A DNA stretch of 64,000 nt from Azotobacter chroococcum (GTDB taxonomy: Bacteria; Pseudomonadota; Gammaproteobacteria; Pseudomonadales; Pseudomonadaceae), in NCBI RefSeq assembly GCF_004339665.1, contig NZ_SMMU01000006.1, forward strand, positions 114,714 to 178,713. The letters are read 5' to 3'. The notes beneath the pieces are model-generated. The model saw only the letters and a program-made list of their open reading frames with translations. It was not told the DNA's origin and did not search any database. The stretch's first letter is position 1, and every line of letters starts with the position of its first letter. This document shows, piece after piece, positions 8,585 through 17,890 of the stretch. The position numbers and the translations under genes were made by a program.

Positions 8585-9394
8585 ATGATTCGTGGTTCCA
8601 CCGCCCTGGTCGGCATCGTTGGTTCGCCGATCGCCCAGGTCAAATCCCCGGAAAACTTCAACACCTGGTTCGCCGGGCACGACCAAAACCTGGCGATGCT
8701 GCCCATCGACCTGCAGGAGCAGTCGCTGGACGCTTTTCTCGCCACCCTGCGCGGCTGGCAGAACCTGCGCGGCTGCGTGGTCACCGTGCCCTACAAGCAG
8801 CTGCTCGCCACCCGCCTGGATGCCGTCAGCGAACGCTCGGCGGCCCTGCGCTCGGTCAACGTGATCCGCCGCGAGACGGACGGCCGCCTGGTCGGCGATA
8901 TCGTCGACGGCGAGGGCTTTCTCAACGCGGCGCGCCGGCATCGCTTCGAGCCCCGCGGCAAGCGCGCCCTGGTGATCGGTTCCGGCGGCGTCGGCAGCGC
9001 CATCGCCTATTCGCTGTGTCAGGGCGGGGTGAGCCGGCTGGCCATCGCCGACCTCAGCGCCGAACGCGTCGAGAGCCTCTGTGCGCTGCTGCGCCAAGCC
9101 TTCCCGGCCATCGATATCGGCGGCGACCACGCCTCGCTCGCCGATTTCGACCTGGTGGTCAACGCTTCCCCGGTGGGCATGGGCGACAGCGGCGAGCTGC
9201 CGTTGTCGGAAAGCCTGCTGGAAAGCCTGCAACCGCACACCCTGGTCGCCGATGTGGTGACCTCGCCGGAGATCACGCCGCTGCTCGCCTTCGCCCGGCG
9301 CATGGGCTGCGCAGTGCAGACCGGTCCGGAAATGGCCCGCGCCCAGCTCGGCAACCTCGGCCATTTCATGGGCGTCACGCCCCTGGATATCTGA
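8585..9394 (+). CDS. Shikimate/quinate dehydrogenase-like (AroE family) oxidoreductase
   Basis: 269 residues. The AroE fold is shown by the substrate-binding region VGSPIAQVKSPENFN (13-26), the catalytic Lys in TVPYK (Lys71), the catalytic Asp in GDIVDGEGF (Asp108) and the nucleotide loop GSGGVGSA (132-139). NASPVGM, where the usual motif is NxTPxGM, lies further on. It should oxidise or reduce a hydroxylated cyclohexane or cyclohexene carboxylate using NAD(P). The biosynthetic AroE is usually elsewhere, and the placement with two KstD-like flavoproteins and a PcaR-like regulator points to a catabolic paralogue. It is the first gene of a plus-strand operon, and the next gene starts 2 bases after its stop. 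Confidence 0.85.
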   Translation: MIRGSTALVGIVGSPIAQVKSPENFNTWFAGHDQNLAMLPIDLQEQSLDAFLATLRGWQNLRGCVVTVPYKQLLATRLDAVSERSAALRSVNVIRRETDGRLVGDIVDGEGFLNAARRHRFEPRGKRALVIGSGGVGSAIAYSLCQGGVSRLAIADLSAERVESLCALLRQAFPAIDIGGDHASLADFDLVVNASPVGMGDSGELPLSESLLESLQPHTLVADVVTSPEITPLLAFARRMGCAVQTGPEMARAQLGNLGHFMGVTPLDI

Positions 9395-9396
9395 CG

Positions 9397-11187
9397 ATGA
9401 ACACAGCTACGCACCTGTCCTGTACAGGCCCGACGGACGCCTGCGCGCAGACCTACGACGTCATAGTGCTCGGCAGTGGTGCTGCAGGTTTCGCCGCAGC
9501 GGTCAGCGCCGCCTGCCAGGGCCTCAAGGTCCTGCTGGTGGAGAAGGCCGCCACCTTCGGCGGCACCTCGGCGATCTCCGGCGGCGCCGTGTGGATCCAC
9601 GACAGCGATCAGGCCCGCGCGGCCGGCATCCATGTCCCGGCCGAGCAGACGCGCACCTACCTGAAAGGCGTCATCGGCAAGGGTTACCAGCCCGCGCTGA
9701 TCGACGCCTTCATCGAGCGCGGGCGCGAGGCGCTGAGCTTTCTCGAGCGCCACAGCGAGCTGAAGTACAGCCTGCGGCCGCTGTCGCCCGACTACTATCC
9801 GGACCTGCCCGGCGGCACCGAAACCGGCCGCGCGCTGGAAATCGCCGAGTACGACGGGCGCCGCCTCGGCACGCACTTCAAGGACCTGCGCAGGCCGCCG
9901 GACGGCATGCTGCTGTTCGGCGGGATGATGGTCAACCGCGTCGACATCCAGCATTTCCTCGGCATCAAGCGCTCGCCGAAGTCGCTCTGGCACTGCCTCA
10001 AGCTGCTGGCGCGCTACGGCGTCGACCGCCTGAGCCATCCGCGCGGCACCCGCCTGACGGTCGGCAATGCGCTGATCGCGCGCCTGGCCAGCACCGCCTT
10101 CGCCAAGGGCGTCGAACTCTGGCTGAATGCGCGCACGGAATCCCTGATCGTCGAGGACGGCAGGGTCAAGGGCATGCTGATCGATTATGACGGCCAGCGC
10201 CGGCGCGTGCTGGCCCGTGGCGGGGTAGTGCTGGCCAGCGGCGGCTTCGCCGCCGGTCCGCAGGCCGCCGCCTACCGGCCGGAGACCGATACCGAGCACT
10301 GGAGCATGTCGCCGGAGACCAACGTCGGTGATGGCCTGAGCCTGGCCGCCGCGGTGAATGCCGCCACCGGCGAGGGCATGGCCGCCAACTTCTTCTGGGC
10401 GCCGGTCTCGGTGCTGCGCAAGCCGGACGGCAGCCTGGAGCGCTTCCCGCACCTGGTCACCGACCGCGCCAAGCCGGGGGTGATCGCGGTCAACCGTGCC
10501 GGCCGGCGCTTCGTCAACGAGTCCGACTCCTACCACAGCTTCGTCGAGGCGATGTTCGCCGACGGCGGCGCCAACGCGCCGTGCTGGCTGATCTGCGATG
10601 CCGAGGCGATGAACAGGTACGGCATGGGCCTGGCCCGGCCCAGGCCGGTGGACAACGCGGCGCTGATCGAGGCCGGCTACCTGCACCGCGCCGAGAGCAT
10701 CGCCGGTCTGGCGTGCAGCATCGGCGTGGATGCCGCCGGCCTGCAGCGGACCCTGGAGCGCTACAACGCCGATGCCCGCGAGCATGTCGACCGGGAATTC
10801 GGCAAGGGCGGCAACGCCTACAACCGCTACATGGGCGACCCGCTGCACCAGCCCAATCCCTGCATCGCGCCGTTGAACAAGGCGCCGTACTACGCGATCA
10901 AGATCGGCACCGGCGATCTCGGCTCGGCGCGCGGCCTGCTGACCGACGCCCGGGCCAATGTGCTGGATCGCGCCGGCCAGCCCGTCGCCGGCCTCTACGC
11001 TGCCGGCAACGAAATGAACTCGATCATGGACGGCACCTATCCGGGCCCCGGCATCACCCTCGGTCCGGGCCTGACCTTCGGCTACCTCGCCGCCTGCGAC
11101 ATCGCCGAACGCCTGCGCAACGGCAAATCGAACGCAACCCAACCTGGAGAAGAACATGTACTACGAACTGCGCACCTACACCATTAA
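9397..11187 (+). CDS. KstD/fumarate-reductase-like FAD-dependent oxidoreductase (copy 1)
   Basis: 596 residues. The Rossmann FAD motif is VLGSGAAGFAAA (about 24-35), then VEKAATFGGTSAISGG. The C-terminal FAD/active-site block YPGPGITLGPGLTFGYLA (about 548-565) is the hallmark of 3-ketosteroid-delta1-dehydrogenase-like flavoenzymes, which introduce a double bond next to a ketone. No export signal is seen. The start codon follows the previous stop by two bases, indicating translational coupling, and the next gene begins inside its 3' end. It could desaturate a cyclohexanone or cyclohexenone carboxylate produced by the upstream dehydrogenase. This is inference; the true substrate is unknown. Confidence 0.85.
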   Translation: MNTATHLSCTGPTDACAQTYDVIVLGSGAAGFAAAVSAACQGLKVLLVEKAATFGGTSAISGGAVWIHDSDQARAAGIHVPAEQTRTYLKGVIGKGYQPALIDAFIERGREALSFLERHSELKYSLRPLSPDYYPDLPGGTETGRALEIAEYDGRRLGTHFKDLRRPPDGMLLFGGMMVNRVDIQHFLGIKRSPKSLWHCLKLLARYGVDRLSHPRGTRLTVGNALIARLASTAFAKGVELWLNARTESLIVEDGRVKGMLIDYDGQRRRVLARGGVVLASGGFAAGPQAAAYRPETDTEHWSMSPETNVGDGLSLAAAVNAATGEGMAANFFWAPVSVLRKPDGSLERFPHLVTDRAKPGVIAVNRAGRRFVNESDSYHSFVEAMFADGGANAPCWLICDAEAMNRYGMGLARPRPVDNAALIEAGYLHRAESIAGLACSIGVDAAGLQRTLERYNADAREHVDREFGKGGNAYNRYMGDPLHQPNPCIAPLNKAPYYAIKIGTGDLGSARGLLTDARANVLDRAGQPVAGLYAAGNEMNSIMDGTYPGPGITLGPGLTFGYLAACDIAERLRNGKSNATQPGEEHVLRTAHLHH

Positions 11188-11476
11188 GCCGACCAAGCTG
11201 GCCGACTGGCTGGCCCTCTACAAGAGCGACGCGCTGCCGCTGCAGACGGAGGTTCTCGGCAATCTGGTCGGCTTCTTCGTCACCGAGTTCGGCGGCGCCA
11301 ACCAGGTGGTGCACATCTGGGCCTACGAGAGCCTGGACGATCGCCAGGCGCGCCGCACGCGGATGGCCGCCGACCCGCGCTGGCTGGAGTTCAGTCGCAA
11401 GAACAAGGAGCTGGACGCGGTGATGAGCCTCGACTCGCGGCTGATGCGGCCGACCGACTTCTCGCCGTTGCAGTGA
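11156..11476 (+). CDS. NIPSNAP-family small protein (copy 1)
   Basis: 106 residues. It starts MYYELRTYTIKPTKLADWLALY and contains VHIWAYESLDDRQARRTRM, the two conserved parts of the NIPSNAP ferredoxin-like dimeric fold. It overlaps the end of the upstream flavoprotein gene by 32 bases and has its own GGAGA site 6 bases before the ATG, so it is translated in step with that enzyme. Biochemical roles in bacteria are not settled. Gene order repeated at 26.9-29.0 kb suggests it works with the flavoprotein, perhaps as an isomerase or product-handling subunit. Confidence 0.8.
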   Translation: MYYELRTYTIKPTKLADWLALYKSDALPLQTEVLGNLVGFFVTEFGGANQVVHIWAYESLDDRQARRTRMAADPRWLEFSRKNKELDAVMSLDSRLMRPTDFSPLQ

Positions 11477-11586
11477 CGACCCGGCCCCGCCAGCGGGGCC
11501 GAACACCCAGCGAAGATGCCGATGTCCGCCACGCGTGGGCAGGGGGCGGCGTGCCCCTCGATCACAACAACAAGAAGGAGATCGTC

Positions 11587-13341
11587 ATGCACAGTATCGA
11601 CAGTCAGCCCTTGCCCGAAAGTTGCGACGTGCTCATCGTCGGTTCCGGCGCTGCCGGCCTCGCCGCGGCGGTGACCGCCGCCGAACACGGACTTGAGGTC
11701 GTGGTGGCGGAGAAGGAGCCGTTTCTCGGCGGCACCAGCGCCTGGTCGGGCGGCTGGCTGTGGATTCCGCGCAATCCCCTGGCCGTCGCCGAGGGCGTCG
11801 TCGAGGACGCCGAGCAGCCGAAGACCTACCTGCGCAGCGAACTGCACACAGACTGCCTGGACGAGCGGATGGAGGCCTTTCTGGCGCAGGGGCCGCGGAT
11901 GGTCGAGTTCTTCCAGCGGCGCACCGCCGTGCAGTTCTTCTCCGGCAGCACGATGCCGGACTTTCACGACGCGCCCGGTTCCGTCCGCGGCGGCCGTTCG
12001 CTCTGCGCCCAGCCGTTCGACGGCCGCCAGCTCGGCCCTTGGATCGACCGGCTGCGCCCGCCGCTGGACCTGATCAGCCTGGCCGGCATGGGCATCGCCG
12101 GCGGCGCGGACCTGGCGCATTTCTTCAACGCCCGCCGCTCGCCGCGCTCGGCGCTGTATGCCGGCAAGCGTCTGCTGCGGCATTTCCGCGACCTGCTTGC
12201 GCATGGCCGCGGCCTGCACCTGGTCAACGGCAACGCGCTGGTGGCGCGGCTGTTGAAAAGCGCCCTGGATCGCCGGGTGCGCCTGTTCACCGAGGCGCCG
12301 GCGCGCGGCCTGCTGCGCGACGGCGAAGCGGTGGTCGGCGCGCGGATCGAGCGGGGCGGGGCGCTGGTCGAGGTCCGTGCCCGCCGCGGCGTGGTGCTGG
12401 CCTGCGGCGGCTTCCCGCACGATCAGAAACGCATCGCGCAACTGTTCGCCCATGCGCCGAACGGCACCGAACATCTCTCGGCGGCGCCCAAAGGCAACAC
12501 CGGCGACGGCCTGCGCCTGGGCGAGAGCGTCGGCGGGCGGGTTGCCACCGATCTGACCAGCCCCGCGGCCTGGGCGCCGGTATCCCGAGTGCCGCGCGCC
12601 GACGGCGGCTTCAGCGGTTTCCCGCACCTGCTCGAACGCGCCAAGCCCGGCTTCATCGCGGTGCGTCGCAATGGCCGGCGCTTCGTCAACGAGGCCGACT
12701 CCTATCACGACTTCATGAATGCCCTGTTCGCCGCCACGCCGGAGGGCGAGGTGGCGCAGGCCTGGCTGATTTGCGATCACAAGGCGCAGCGCCGCTATGG
12801 CCTCGGCTGGGCGCGGCCGTTCCCGTTCCCGACCCGGCCCTGGGTGCGCAAGGGCTATCTGCACCAGGCCGACAGCCTGAGCGAGCTGGCCCGCCAGTGC
12901 GGCATCGACGCCAGGCAGCTCGACGCCACGGTGGCGGCCTTCAACTTCGGCGCGGAGCAGGGTATCGACCCCGAGTTCAAGCGCGGCGCCTCGGCCTACA
13001 ACAAGGCCCAGGGCGAGGTGCTGCACGGGCCGAACCCGTCGCTGGGTGCGCTCAGGCAGGGCCCGTTCTACGCGATCAGGCTGGTGCCCGGCAGCCTCGG
13101 CACCTTCGCCGGGCTGCGCACCGACGCCGGCGCGCGGGTGCTGGGGGAGGGCGGTGCGCCGATTCCCGGCCTGTACGCGGTGGGCAACGACATGGCCAGC
13201 GTGATGAGTGGCCATTACCCGAGCGGCGGCATCACCCTGGGGCCGGGCATGACCTTCGGCTACATCGCCGGCCAGGCCATGGCGGCGGAGCCGGCGCGGC
13301 AGGCGCCGGCACAGGCGGCCACGCGGCCGGTCGGGGCCTGA
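11587..13341 (+). CDS. KstD/fumarate-reductase-like FAD-dependent oxidoreductase (copy 2)
   Basis: 584 residues. The N-terminal FAD motif is VGSGAAGLAAA (about 18-28), followed by AEKEPFLGGTSAWSGGWLWI. The C-terminal block YPSGGITLGPGMTFGYIA keeps the Gly and Pro pattern of KstD-like enzymes, but Ser replaces the Pro after Gly seen in copy 1. The start is an ATG with AAGGAG 7 bases upstream. It is a clear paralogue of the genes at 9397 and 26903. Two successive dehydrogenations of a cyclohexanone ring would need two such enzymes, which would fit an aromatising pathway (inference). Confidence 0.85.
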   Translation: MHSIDSQPLPESCDVLIVGSGAAGLAAAVTAAEHGLEVVVAEKEPFLGGTSAWSGGWLWIPRNPLAVAEGVVEDAEQPKTYLRSELHTDCLDERMEAFLAQGPRMVEFFQRRTAVQFFSGSTMPDFHDAPGSVRGGRSLCAQPFDGRQLGPWIDRLRPPLDLISLAGMGIAGGADLAHFFNARRSPRSALYAGKRLLRHFRDLLAHGRGLHLVNGNALVARLLKSALDRRVRLFTEAPARGLLRDGEAVVGARIERGGALVEVRARRGVVLACGGFPHDQKRIAQLFAHAPNGTEHLSAAPKGNTGDGLRLGESVGGRVATDLTSPAAWAPVSRVPRADGGFSGFPHLLERAKPGFIAVRRNGRRFVNEADSYHDFMNALFAATPEGEVAQAWLICDHKAQRRYGLGWARPFPFPTRPWVRKGYLHQADSLSELARQCGIDARQLDATVAAFNFGAEQGIDPEFKRGASAYNKAQGEVLHGPNPSLGALRQGPFYAIRLVPGSLGTFAGLRTDAGARVLGEGGAPIPGLYAVGNDMASVMSGHYPSGGITLGPGMTFGYIAGQAMAAEPARQAPAQAATRPVGA

Positions 13342-13419
13342 GCGACGAGGCCGGCGGGTGGAAACAGTCCGGGCGTTTGCGCAGAAAATACCTTCTGAGG
13401 GGCGCTCGCGGCTGCGAGA

Positions 13420-14742
13420 ATGGCCGTGCGCGATCTCCAGCCGCTGCCGCCCCCGCCGCGACGACAACGACGCAGCTTCGTCCACCCATCGCCTGCGGCC
13501 CGCTCCGGCTGCGGCCCGTTCGAGAGCCTTGCCGTGACCGCTTCGCTGCCGCCGCCCCTGCCGTTGTCCAGCCGACTGGCGATTCCCCGGGCCTTTCTCG
13601 CCCTGGCGCTGGTCGGCGCCCTGCTCGGCAGCACCACGCCCTCGCCGCTGTACGGGCTCTACCAGTCGCTGTGGGGTTTCCCCTCGGTCGTCCTGAGCGC
13701 CCTCTACGCGGTATACGCCTTTGGCGTGCTGCTGTCGCTCGCCGTCCTCGGCAGGCTCTCCGACCGCCTGCCGGACCGCCGGCTGATCCTCCTGCCGGCT
13801 CTCGCCGTGGTCGGCCTCGGCGCGCTGCTCTTCGGCTTCGCCGACGATTTGCAGGCGCTGTTCCTCGGCCGCCTGTTGGCCGGGCTCGGCACCGGCGCCC
13901 TGACCGGCAGCGCCAACGCCGCGCTGATGGACTTCGACAACCTTGACCGGCAGCGCCGCGCACCCAGCCTGGCGAGCATCGCCTTCACCGGCGGTGCGGC
14001 GCTGGGCCCGGTGCTCAGCTCGGCGGCGCTGTACCTGGACTTCTGGCCGCGCAGCTCGCCCTTCCTGATGATCGCCGCGCTGGCGCTGCTCGCCGGCCTG
14101 GGGCTGGTGTTCGGCAACTGGCCGAAACCGGCGAAGACGCCGGCATCCGCCGACCGTCCGGCCGCGCGCCAGTCGCTGGCGCAGGCCATGGCCTCGCTGT
14201 GGCCGGCGTTTGCCATGGTCTGCTCGGTGCTGGTGCTGGGCTGGATGGTGGGCTCGCTGTTCATCGCCCTGGGCACCACCATGCTGGCCTCCCTGCTGCC
14301 GGCCGGCGCCCTGGCCGCCGCCGGGCTGATCGTCGCCGCCTTCCAGATCGCCGCCGGCGCCACCCAGTTCCTCTGCCGGCGGATGCCAGCCGGGCGGGCG
14401 ATCCGCGTCGGCTGCGCTCTGCTGGCGGCCAGCTGGGCCGGTTGCACCGCCAGCCTGGCGTACGGGCAGGCCTGGGGGTTCTGCCTGTTCACCCTGTGCA
14501 GCGGCGTCGGCTACGGCGCGGCCTTCGTCGGCGCCATGGGCCGCCTGGCCGCCATCGCCCCGGCGCAGCACCGCGGCGCCCTGAGCTCGCTGTTCTATGT
14601 GGCCGGCTACCTCGGCAGCGCCCTGAGCATCCTCGGCATCGGCGCGCTGGTCGACGCCATCGGCCTGCTGCCGGCGATGCAGGGGCTGGTCGTGTGCGTC
14701 GGGCTGGCTGCCCTGGCGATCGTCTGGCGGGGCAGGTTCTAG
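13420..14742 (+). CDS. Major facilitator superfamily transporter
   Basis: 440 residues from the first ATG, with about twelve hydrophobic segments. The MFS loop motif between helices 2 and 3 is seen as GRLSDRLPDRR, and the first segment contains LLGSTTPSPLYGLYQ. The first 38 residues are Pro/Arg-rich and unlike a normal MFS N terminus, so a GTG at 13534 (VTASLPPPLPLSSRL) may be the true start. It probably imports or exports the substrate of the preceding oxidoreductases. It is the last gene before the CRISPR array. Confidence 0.75.
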   Translation: MAVRDLQPLPPPPRRQRRSFVHPSPAARSGCGPFESLAVTASLPPPLPLSSRLAIPRAFLALALVGALLGSTTPSPLYGLYQSLWGFPSVVLSALYAVYAFGVLLSLAVLGRLSDRLPDRRLILLPALAVVGLGALLFGFADDLQALFLGRLLAGLGTGALTGSANAALMDFDNLDRQRRAPSLASIAFTGGAALGPVLSSAALYLDFWPRSSPFLMIAALALLAGLGLVFGNWPKPAKTPASADRPAARQSLAQAMASLWPAFAMVCSVLVLGWMVGSLFIALGTTMLASLLPAGALAAAGLIVAAFQIAAGATQFLCRRMPAGRAIRVGCALLAASWAGCTASLAYGQAWGFCLFTLCSGVGYGAAFVGAMGRLAAIAPAQHRGALSSLFYVAGYLGSALSILGIGALVDAIGLLPAMQGLVVCVGLAALAIVWRGRF

Positions 14743-14769
14743 CCGCTCCTGGCGCTCCGTTCTCCGCGC

Positions 14770-16118
14770 CCGGCGAACAGTCTGCACGGCAGTGAAGCTC
14801 CGGGCGGATCGCTTCCAGCGGGAAGTGACTTTCTGAGCTGCCTACACGGCAGTGAAGGCTCTGGGCTTTCTGGGTTCGGCTTCCCGGATTTTCTGAGCTG
14901 CCTATTCGGCAGTGAAGGGGCTGGACGGCATGGCGGTCGGGTTTCTCAATTTCTGAGCTGCCTATTCGGCAGTGAAGTTGGCCGATGCAGTTGTTGCGCA
15001 GCTTCACCATTTCTGAGCTGCCTATTCGACAGTGAAGGCCTGGCTCTGCTGCGCTGGCTGGGTCGGCGATTTCTGAGCTGCCTATTCGGCAGTGAAGTCC
15101 ATCGCAGTCACCTTCAATCGCTCGTCAATTTTCTGAGCTGCCTATTCGGCAGTGAAGAGCAACTGAAAATCGTGGACGCCCCTGGCAGCTTTCTGAGCTG
15201 CCTATTCGGCAGTGAAGGAGGTTTCTCCCGCTCGGCATGCTGAACCGGCTTTCTGAGCTGCCTATTCGGCAGTGAAGGTAGGCCAGGGCGGCATCAGGGG
15301 AGTGGTCTTTTTCTGAGCTGCCTATTCGGCAGTGAAGGCCCTCAAAAGGCCCTGCCCAGCGCAGAGACATTTCTGAGCTGCCTATTCGGCAGTGAAGCTG
15401 CTCGTCGCCCAGGTGTTCGCCCTGGTGGCTTTCTGAGCTGCCTATTCGGCAGTGAAGGTAGACCGGGCGAGCCTTTGCCGCCACGGGCCTTTCTGAGCTG
15501 CCTATTCGGCAGTGAAGAAGATCAGCCGCTCTATCCGTGATCTCGTCCATTTCTGAGCTGCCTATTCGGCAGTGAAGCTGATGCTCGAGCAATCGACGCC
15601 GCGCTGGATTTTCTGAGCTGCCTATTCGGCAGTGAAGAGAGCACATCGCCCAATGCCAGGGCGGCCTGTTTTCTGAGCTGCCTATTCGGCAGTGAAGGCC
15701 ACGGCTCTCGAGCGCAGGCTGGCCGAGATTTTCTGAGCTGCCTATTCGGCAGTGAAGCCGGTAATGCTGGTTATGATCGGTGGTTCTCTTTTCTGAGCTG
15801 CCTATTCGGCAGTGAAGGAAACCGCCAAGGCCGCTACGGCCATGGCCAATTTCTGAGCTGCCTATTCGGCAGTGAAGGGCGAGCAGCCGGCCGGCTTCGT
15901 GTTCCTGGTGTTTCTGAGCTGCCTATTCGGCAGTGAAGGCCATAGACAGCGCCGCGCGCACCTCCAGCCCTTTCTGAGCTGCCTATTCGGCAGTGAAGTC
16001 GTCTTCGGGGTACTCGACGTTGCCCTGGCATTTCTGAGCTGCCTATTCGGCAGTGAAGCAGCAGCAGCGGCAGCATGGCCGCGCCGATGCTTTCTGAGCT
16101 GCCTATTCGGCAGTGAAG
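14770..16118 (-). CRISPR. Type I-F CRISPR array, 23 repeats and 22 spacers
   Basis: The 28-base repeat begins TTTCTGAGCTGCC and ends GGCAGTGAAG on the plus strand. Its reverse complement (CTTCACTGCCG...) matches the type I-F repeat, so the array is read on the minus strand from the leader at 16119. Repeats recur every 60 bases (32-base spacers), except that the spacer at 15878-15910 is 33 bases. The trailer-end repeat at 14770-14797 is strongly degenerate. The next, at 14830, has CACGG for TTCGG, and the one at 15010 has TTCGA. Twenty repeats are identical to the consensus. The palindromic GCTGCC...GGCAGT stem is the Cas6f target. The spacers differ from one another; their targets cannot be determined here. 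Confidence 0.98.
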
Positions 16119-16248
16119 TAGCGATTCAAACAGCCAACCCCTTGCCTTGCAAGGAAAAATCCGGTTTTCGGCGCGATCCCCCATAAAACTGGGCGAAGGT
16201 GCAAGTCCTTGTTTTTAAAGAGCCTGCAGTTCGCCCCGGAAAAAATGG
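16119..16248 (-). promoter_or_regulatory. CRISPR leader
   Basis: This non-coding stretch lies between the cas6f stop and the first repeat on the array's transcribed side, where new spacers are added and where the array promoter is expected. It is AT-richer than its surroundings, with A/T runs near 16155-16165 and 16208-16218. No individual promoter or IHF site is called. Confidence 0.7.
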
Positions 16249-16815
16249 TCAGAACCAGGGAACGGTCGCGTCGTTGCTCAGGCCGTAGGTTGTGAAGGTT
16301 CCGGCGAGCGGTTGCTCCAGCAGCTCGCCATGCTCGACGAACAGCCGGAAATTCTGCCCAGTGCTCTGGCTGCGGAGGGAGACGAAGGGCAGGTTCAGCA
16401 GGCGGCCCTCCGTCGTGTCCGGTATCCGCTCGCGGGCCTGTTCCTCGCTCAGGTCGTGCCGTTTTGCCAGGCGCCGGCGCAGGCGTTCGGGGCTGCTCTT
16501 GCACTGGACGCGACGGACCACCCGGTACTGCGTTCCCGCAGGTGCGGGCCGCAGCTCGGCGATGCTGGCGTGGTCGCGCATCCCGCTCAGCCAGTCGAGC
16601 GCCATCAGGGCCTCTAGCGCCTGCGTCGTGCCGTGCAGGCGCAGGCGGTCGCCCAGGGTGTGCGGCTTGGCCTGCGTCCGCGGGAAGCTCACGCCGATGT
16701 CGTGTGTCCGCCGCTGCGCCAGGGCCCGGTGCAGCTTGGCGAACAGGGCGCTCATCAGCTGGTTCTGGGCGAACTCCGGGTCCGGCAGCAGGCGGATGTC
16801 GATATAGCTGTCCAT
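16249..16815 (-). CDS. cas6f: Type I-F CRISPR RNA endoribonuclease Cas6f (Csy4)
   Basis: 188 residues, the normal length. It cuts pre-crRNA at the base of each repeat hairpin and stays bound to the 3' end of the crRNA in the Csy complex. The catalytic His is conserved at position 29 (FAKLHRAL). The RNA-recognition helix rich in Arg is seen as KSSPERLRRRLAKRHDLSEE, and the serine-containing block LRSQSTGQNFRLF and the C-terminal PWF end match P. aeruginosa Csy4. It is the last gene of the cas operon, 11 bases after csy3, and directly precedes the leader. Confidence 0.96.
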   Translation of the reverse strand: MDSYIDIRLLPDPEFAQNQLMSALFAKLHRALAQRRTHDIGVSFPRTQAKPHTLGDRLRLHGTTQALEALMALDWLSGMRDHASIAELRPAPAGTQYRVVRRVQCKSSPERLRRRLAKRHDLSEEQARERIPDTTEGRLLNLPFVSLRSQSTGQNFRLFVEHGELLEQPLAGTFTTYGLSNDATVPWF

Positions 16816-16826
16816 GCGCCTCCCCC

Positions 16827-17864
16827 TTATTCGGTGGCCCCGAAGACGCCGCCGCGGATCAGCGTGGCCATGACGAAATGCTGCTGCTCCAGCTCCGGCG
16901 CCTTGTCCTTGATGATCCAGTTGTCGAGCAGGTTGTAGAAATCCAGCTTTTCTTTCGGCTGACGGTACGCCTTGCCCTGGGTGGTGACCGAGCCATAGGG
17001 TTCCACGGCGATGGGGCCGTTGTCCTCGACGCCGGGGTACCAGGTGTCGATGGTGCGCAGGGCGTTGCCGATCTTCTGCGAGTGGATGGCGGCCACGGCC
17101 TTGTCGCCTTCGCCCACGGCATACAGGGTCTTGCTCTTGTCGCCGCGACCGCGGTCGAGGATCAGCTCCTGGGAGGGGAACACTTCCTGGCCTGCGCCGA
17201 GCCGCACGAAGGCGGTGATTTGGAGCAGGACATGCGACGTGCCTGCCAGTCCGGATTCGATCAGTGCGGCGAGCGCCGCGAGGTCGGCCGCTTCGCCGGC
17301 GGGTGCGGACAGCCCGCGCAGGGAATGGGCGTGTGCCTGGAACGTCCACTGTGTGGCCGGTTTGCCGTCCTTCAGGTGCGCCACCTGTACCTCCACCTGT
17401 TCGGCGCCGATGCGGTTGCGCCACAGGAAGCGGCCGTTGGCGAGGTTGGCGGCGTAGCGGCGCGCCAGTTCGCCGAAGCCGTGCCGTTGCACGTAGTCGC
17501 CGACGGTGGCGAGCAGCTTCTTGCGGTAGTCGGCGTCGTTGCAGGCAGAGGGTTCGCCGGTGCCGCCGAGTACGCGCAGGGTGAACCGGACCTTCAGCGT
17601 GTCGGCGTCCAGCGGGAGCGCGGCCACGTCCACGGTTTGCAGATTGGGATTCTCGATGGCGGCGTCGAGTTTGGCCGGGTCCTGATCTTTGGTCTTGAGC
17701 CGGTTGGAGATGGTGCCGCGCACCGATTTCTCGCGGATTTTCACCGGCTGCCAGTTCGCGGATTCGCCGCGCGAGGCCCAGTCGCCGGAGAAGAACAGCG
17801 CATCGGAAGGGTCGAGCTTGCGCTCGAAGGCGAGGACGGAAGCGGTCTTGAGGTCTTTGGACAT
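16827..17864 (-). CDS. csy3: Type I-F Cascade backbone subunit Cas7f (Csy3)
   Basis: 345 residues. It forms the six-copy backbone along the crRNA in the type I-F surveillance complex. The N-terminal [19 protein letters not shown], the [16 protein letters not shown] segment and the C-terminal [20 protein letters not shown] block are typical of Csy3. The ATG at 17864 was chosen because the conserved [16 protein letters not shown] start follows it, and additional upstream codons overlap csy2. It lies 26 bases downstream of csy2. Confidence 0.96.
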   Translation of the reverse strand: MSKDLKTASVLAFERKLDPSDALFFSGDWASRGESANWQPVKIREKSVRGTISNRLKTKDQDPAKLDAAIENPNLQTVDVAALPLDADTLKVRFTLRVLGGTGEPSACNDADYRKKLLATVGDYVQRHGFGELARRYAANLANGRFLWRNRIGAEQVEVQVAHLKDGKPATQWTFQAHAHSLRGLSAPAGEAADLAALAALIESGLAGTSHVLLQITAFVRLGAGQEVFPSQELILDRGRGDKSKTLYAVGEGDKAVAAIHSQKIGNALRTIDTWYPGVEDNGPIAVEPYGSVTTQGKAYRQPKEKLDFYNLLDNWIIKDKAPELEQQHFVMATLIRGGVFGATE

Positions 17865-17890
17865 GATGGATTCCTTGTCGTGTTGGACTG

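Noticed and set aside
9019..11157. Minus-strand 712-codon frame opposite flavoprotein copy 1
   Set aside because: Same GC effect; no domain features, and the plus-strand gene has clear FAD motifs.
11323..14787. Very long minus-strand reading frame (over 1100 codons) opposite the NIPSNAP, flavoprotein and MFS genes
   Set aside because: Composition is Arg/Gln/Ala-rich without family features, and it runs across several well-supported genes. High GC keeps stops rare in the antisense frame.
15125..16184. Minus-strand frames with recurring LHCRIGSSE units
   Set aside because: They are the CRISPR repeats translated; the 60-base period is a multiple of three, so stops are avoided. Not a repeat protein.
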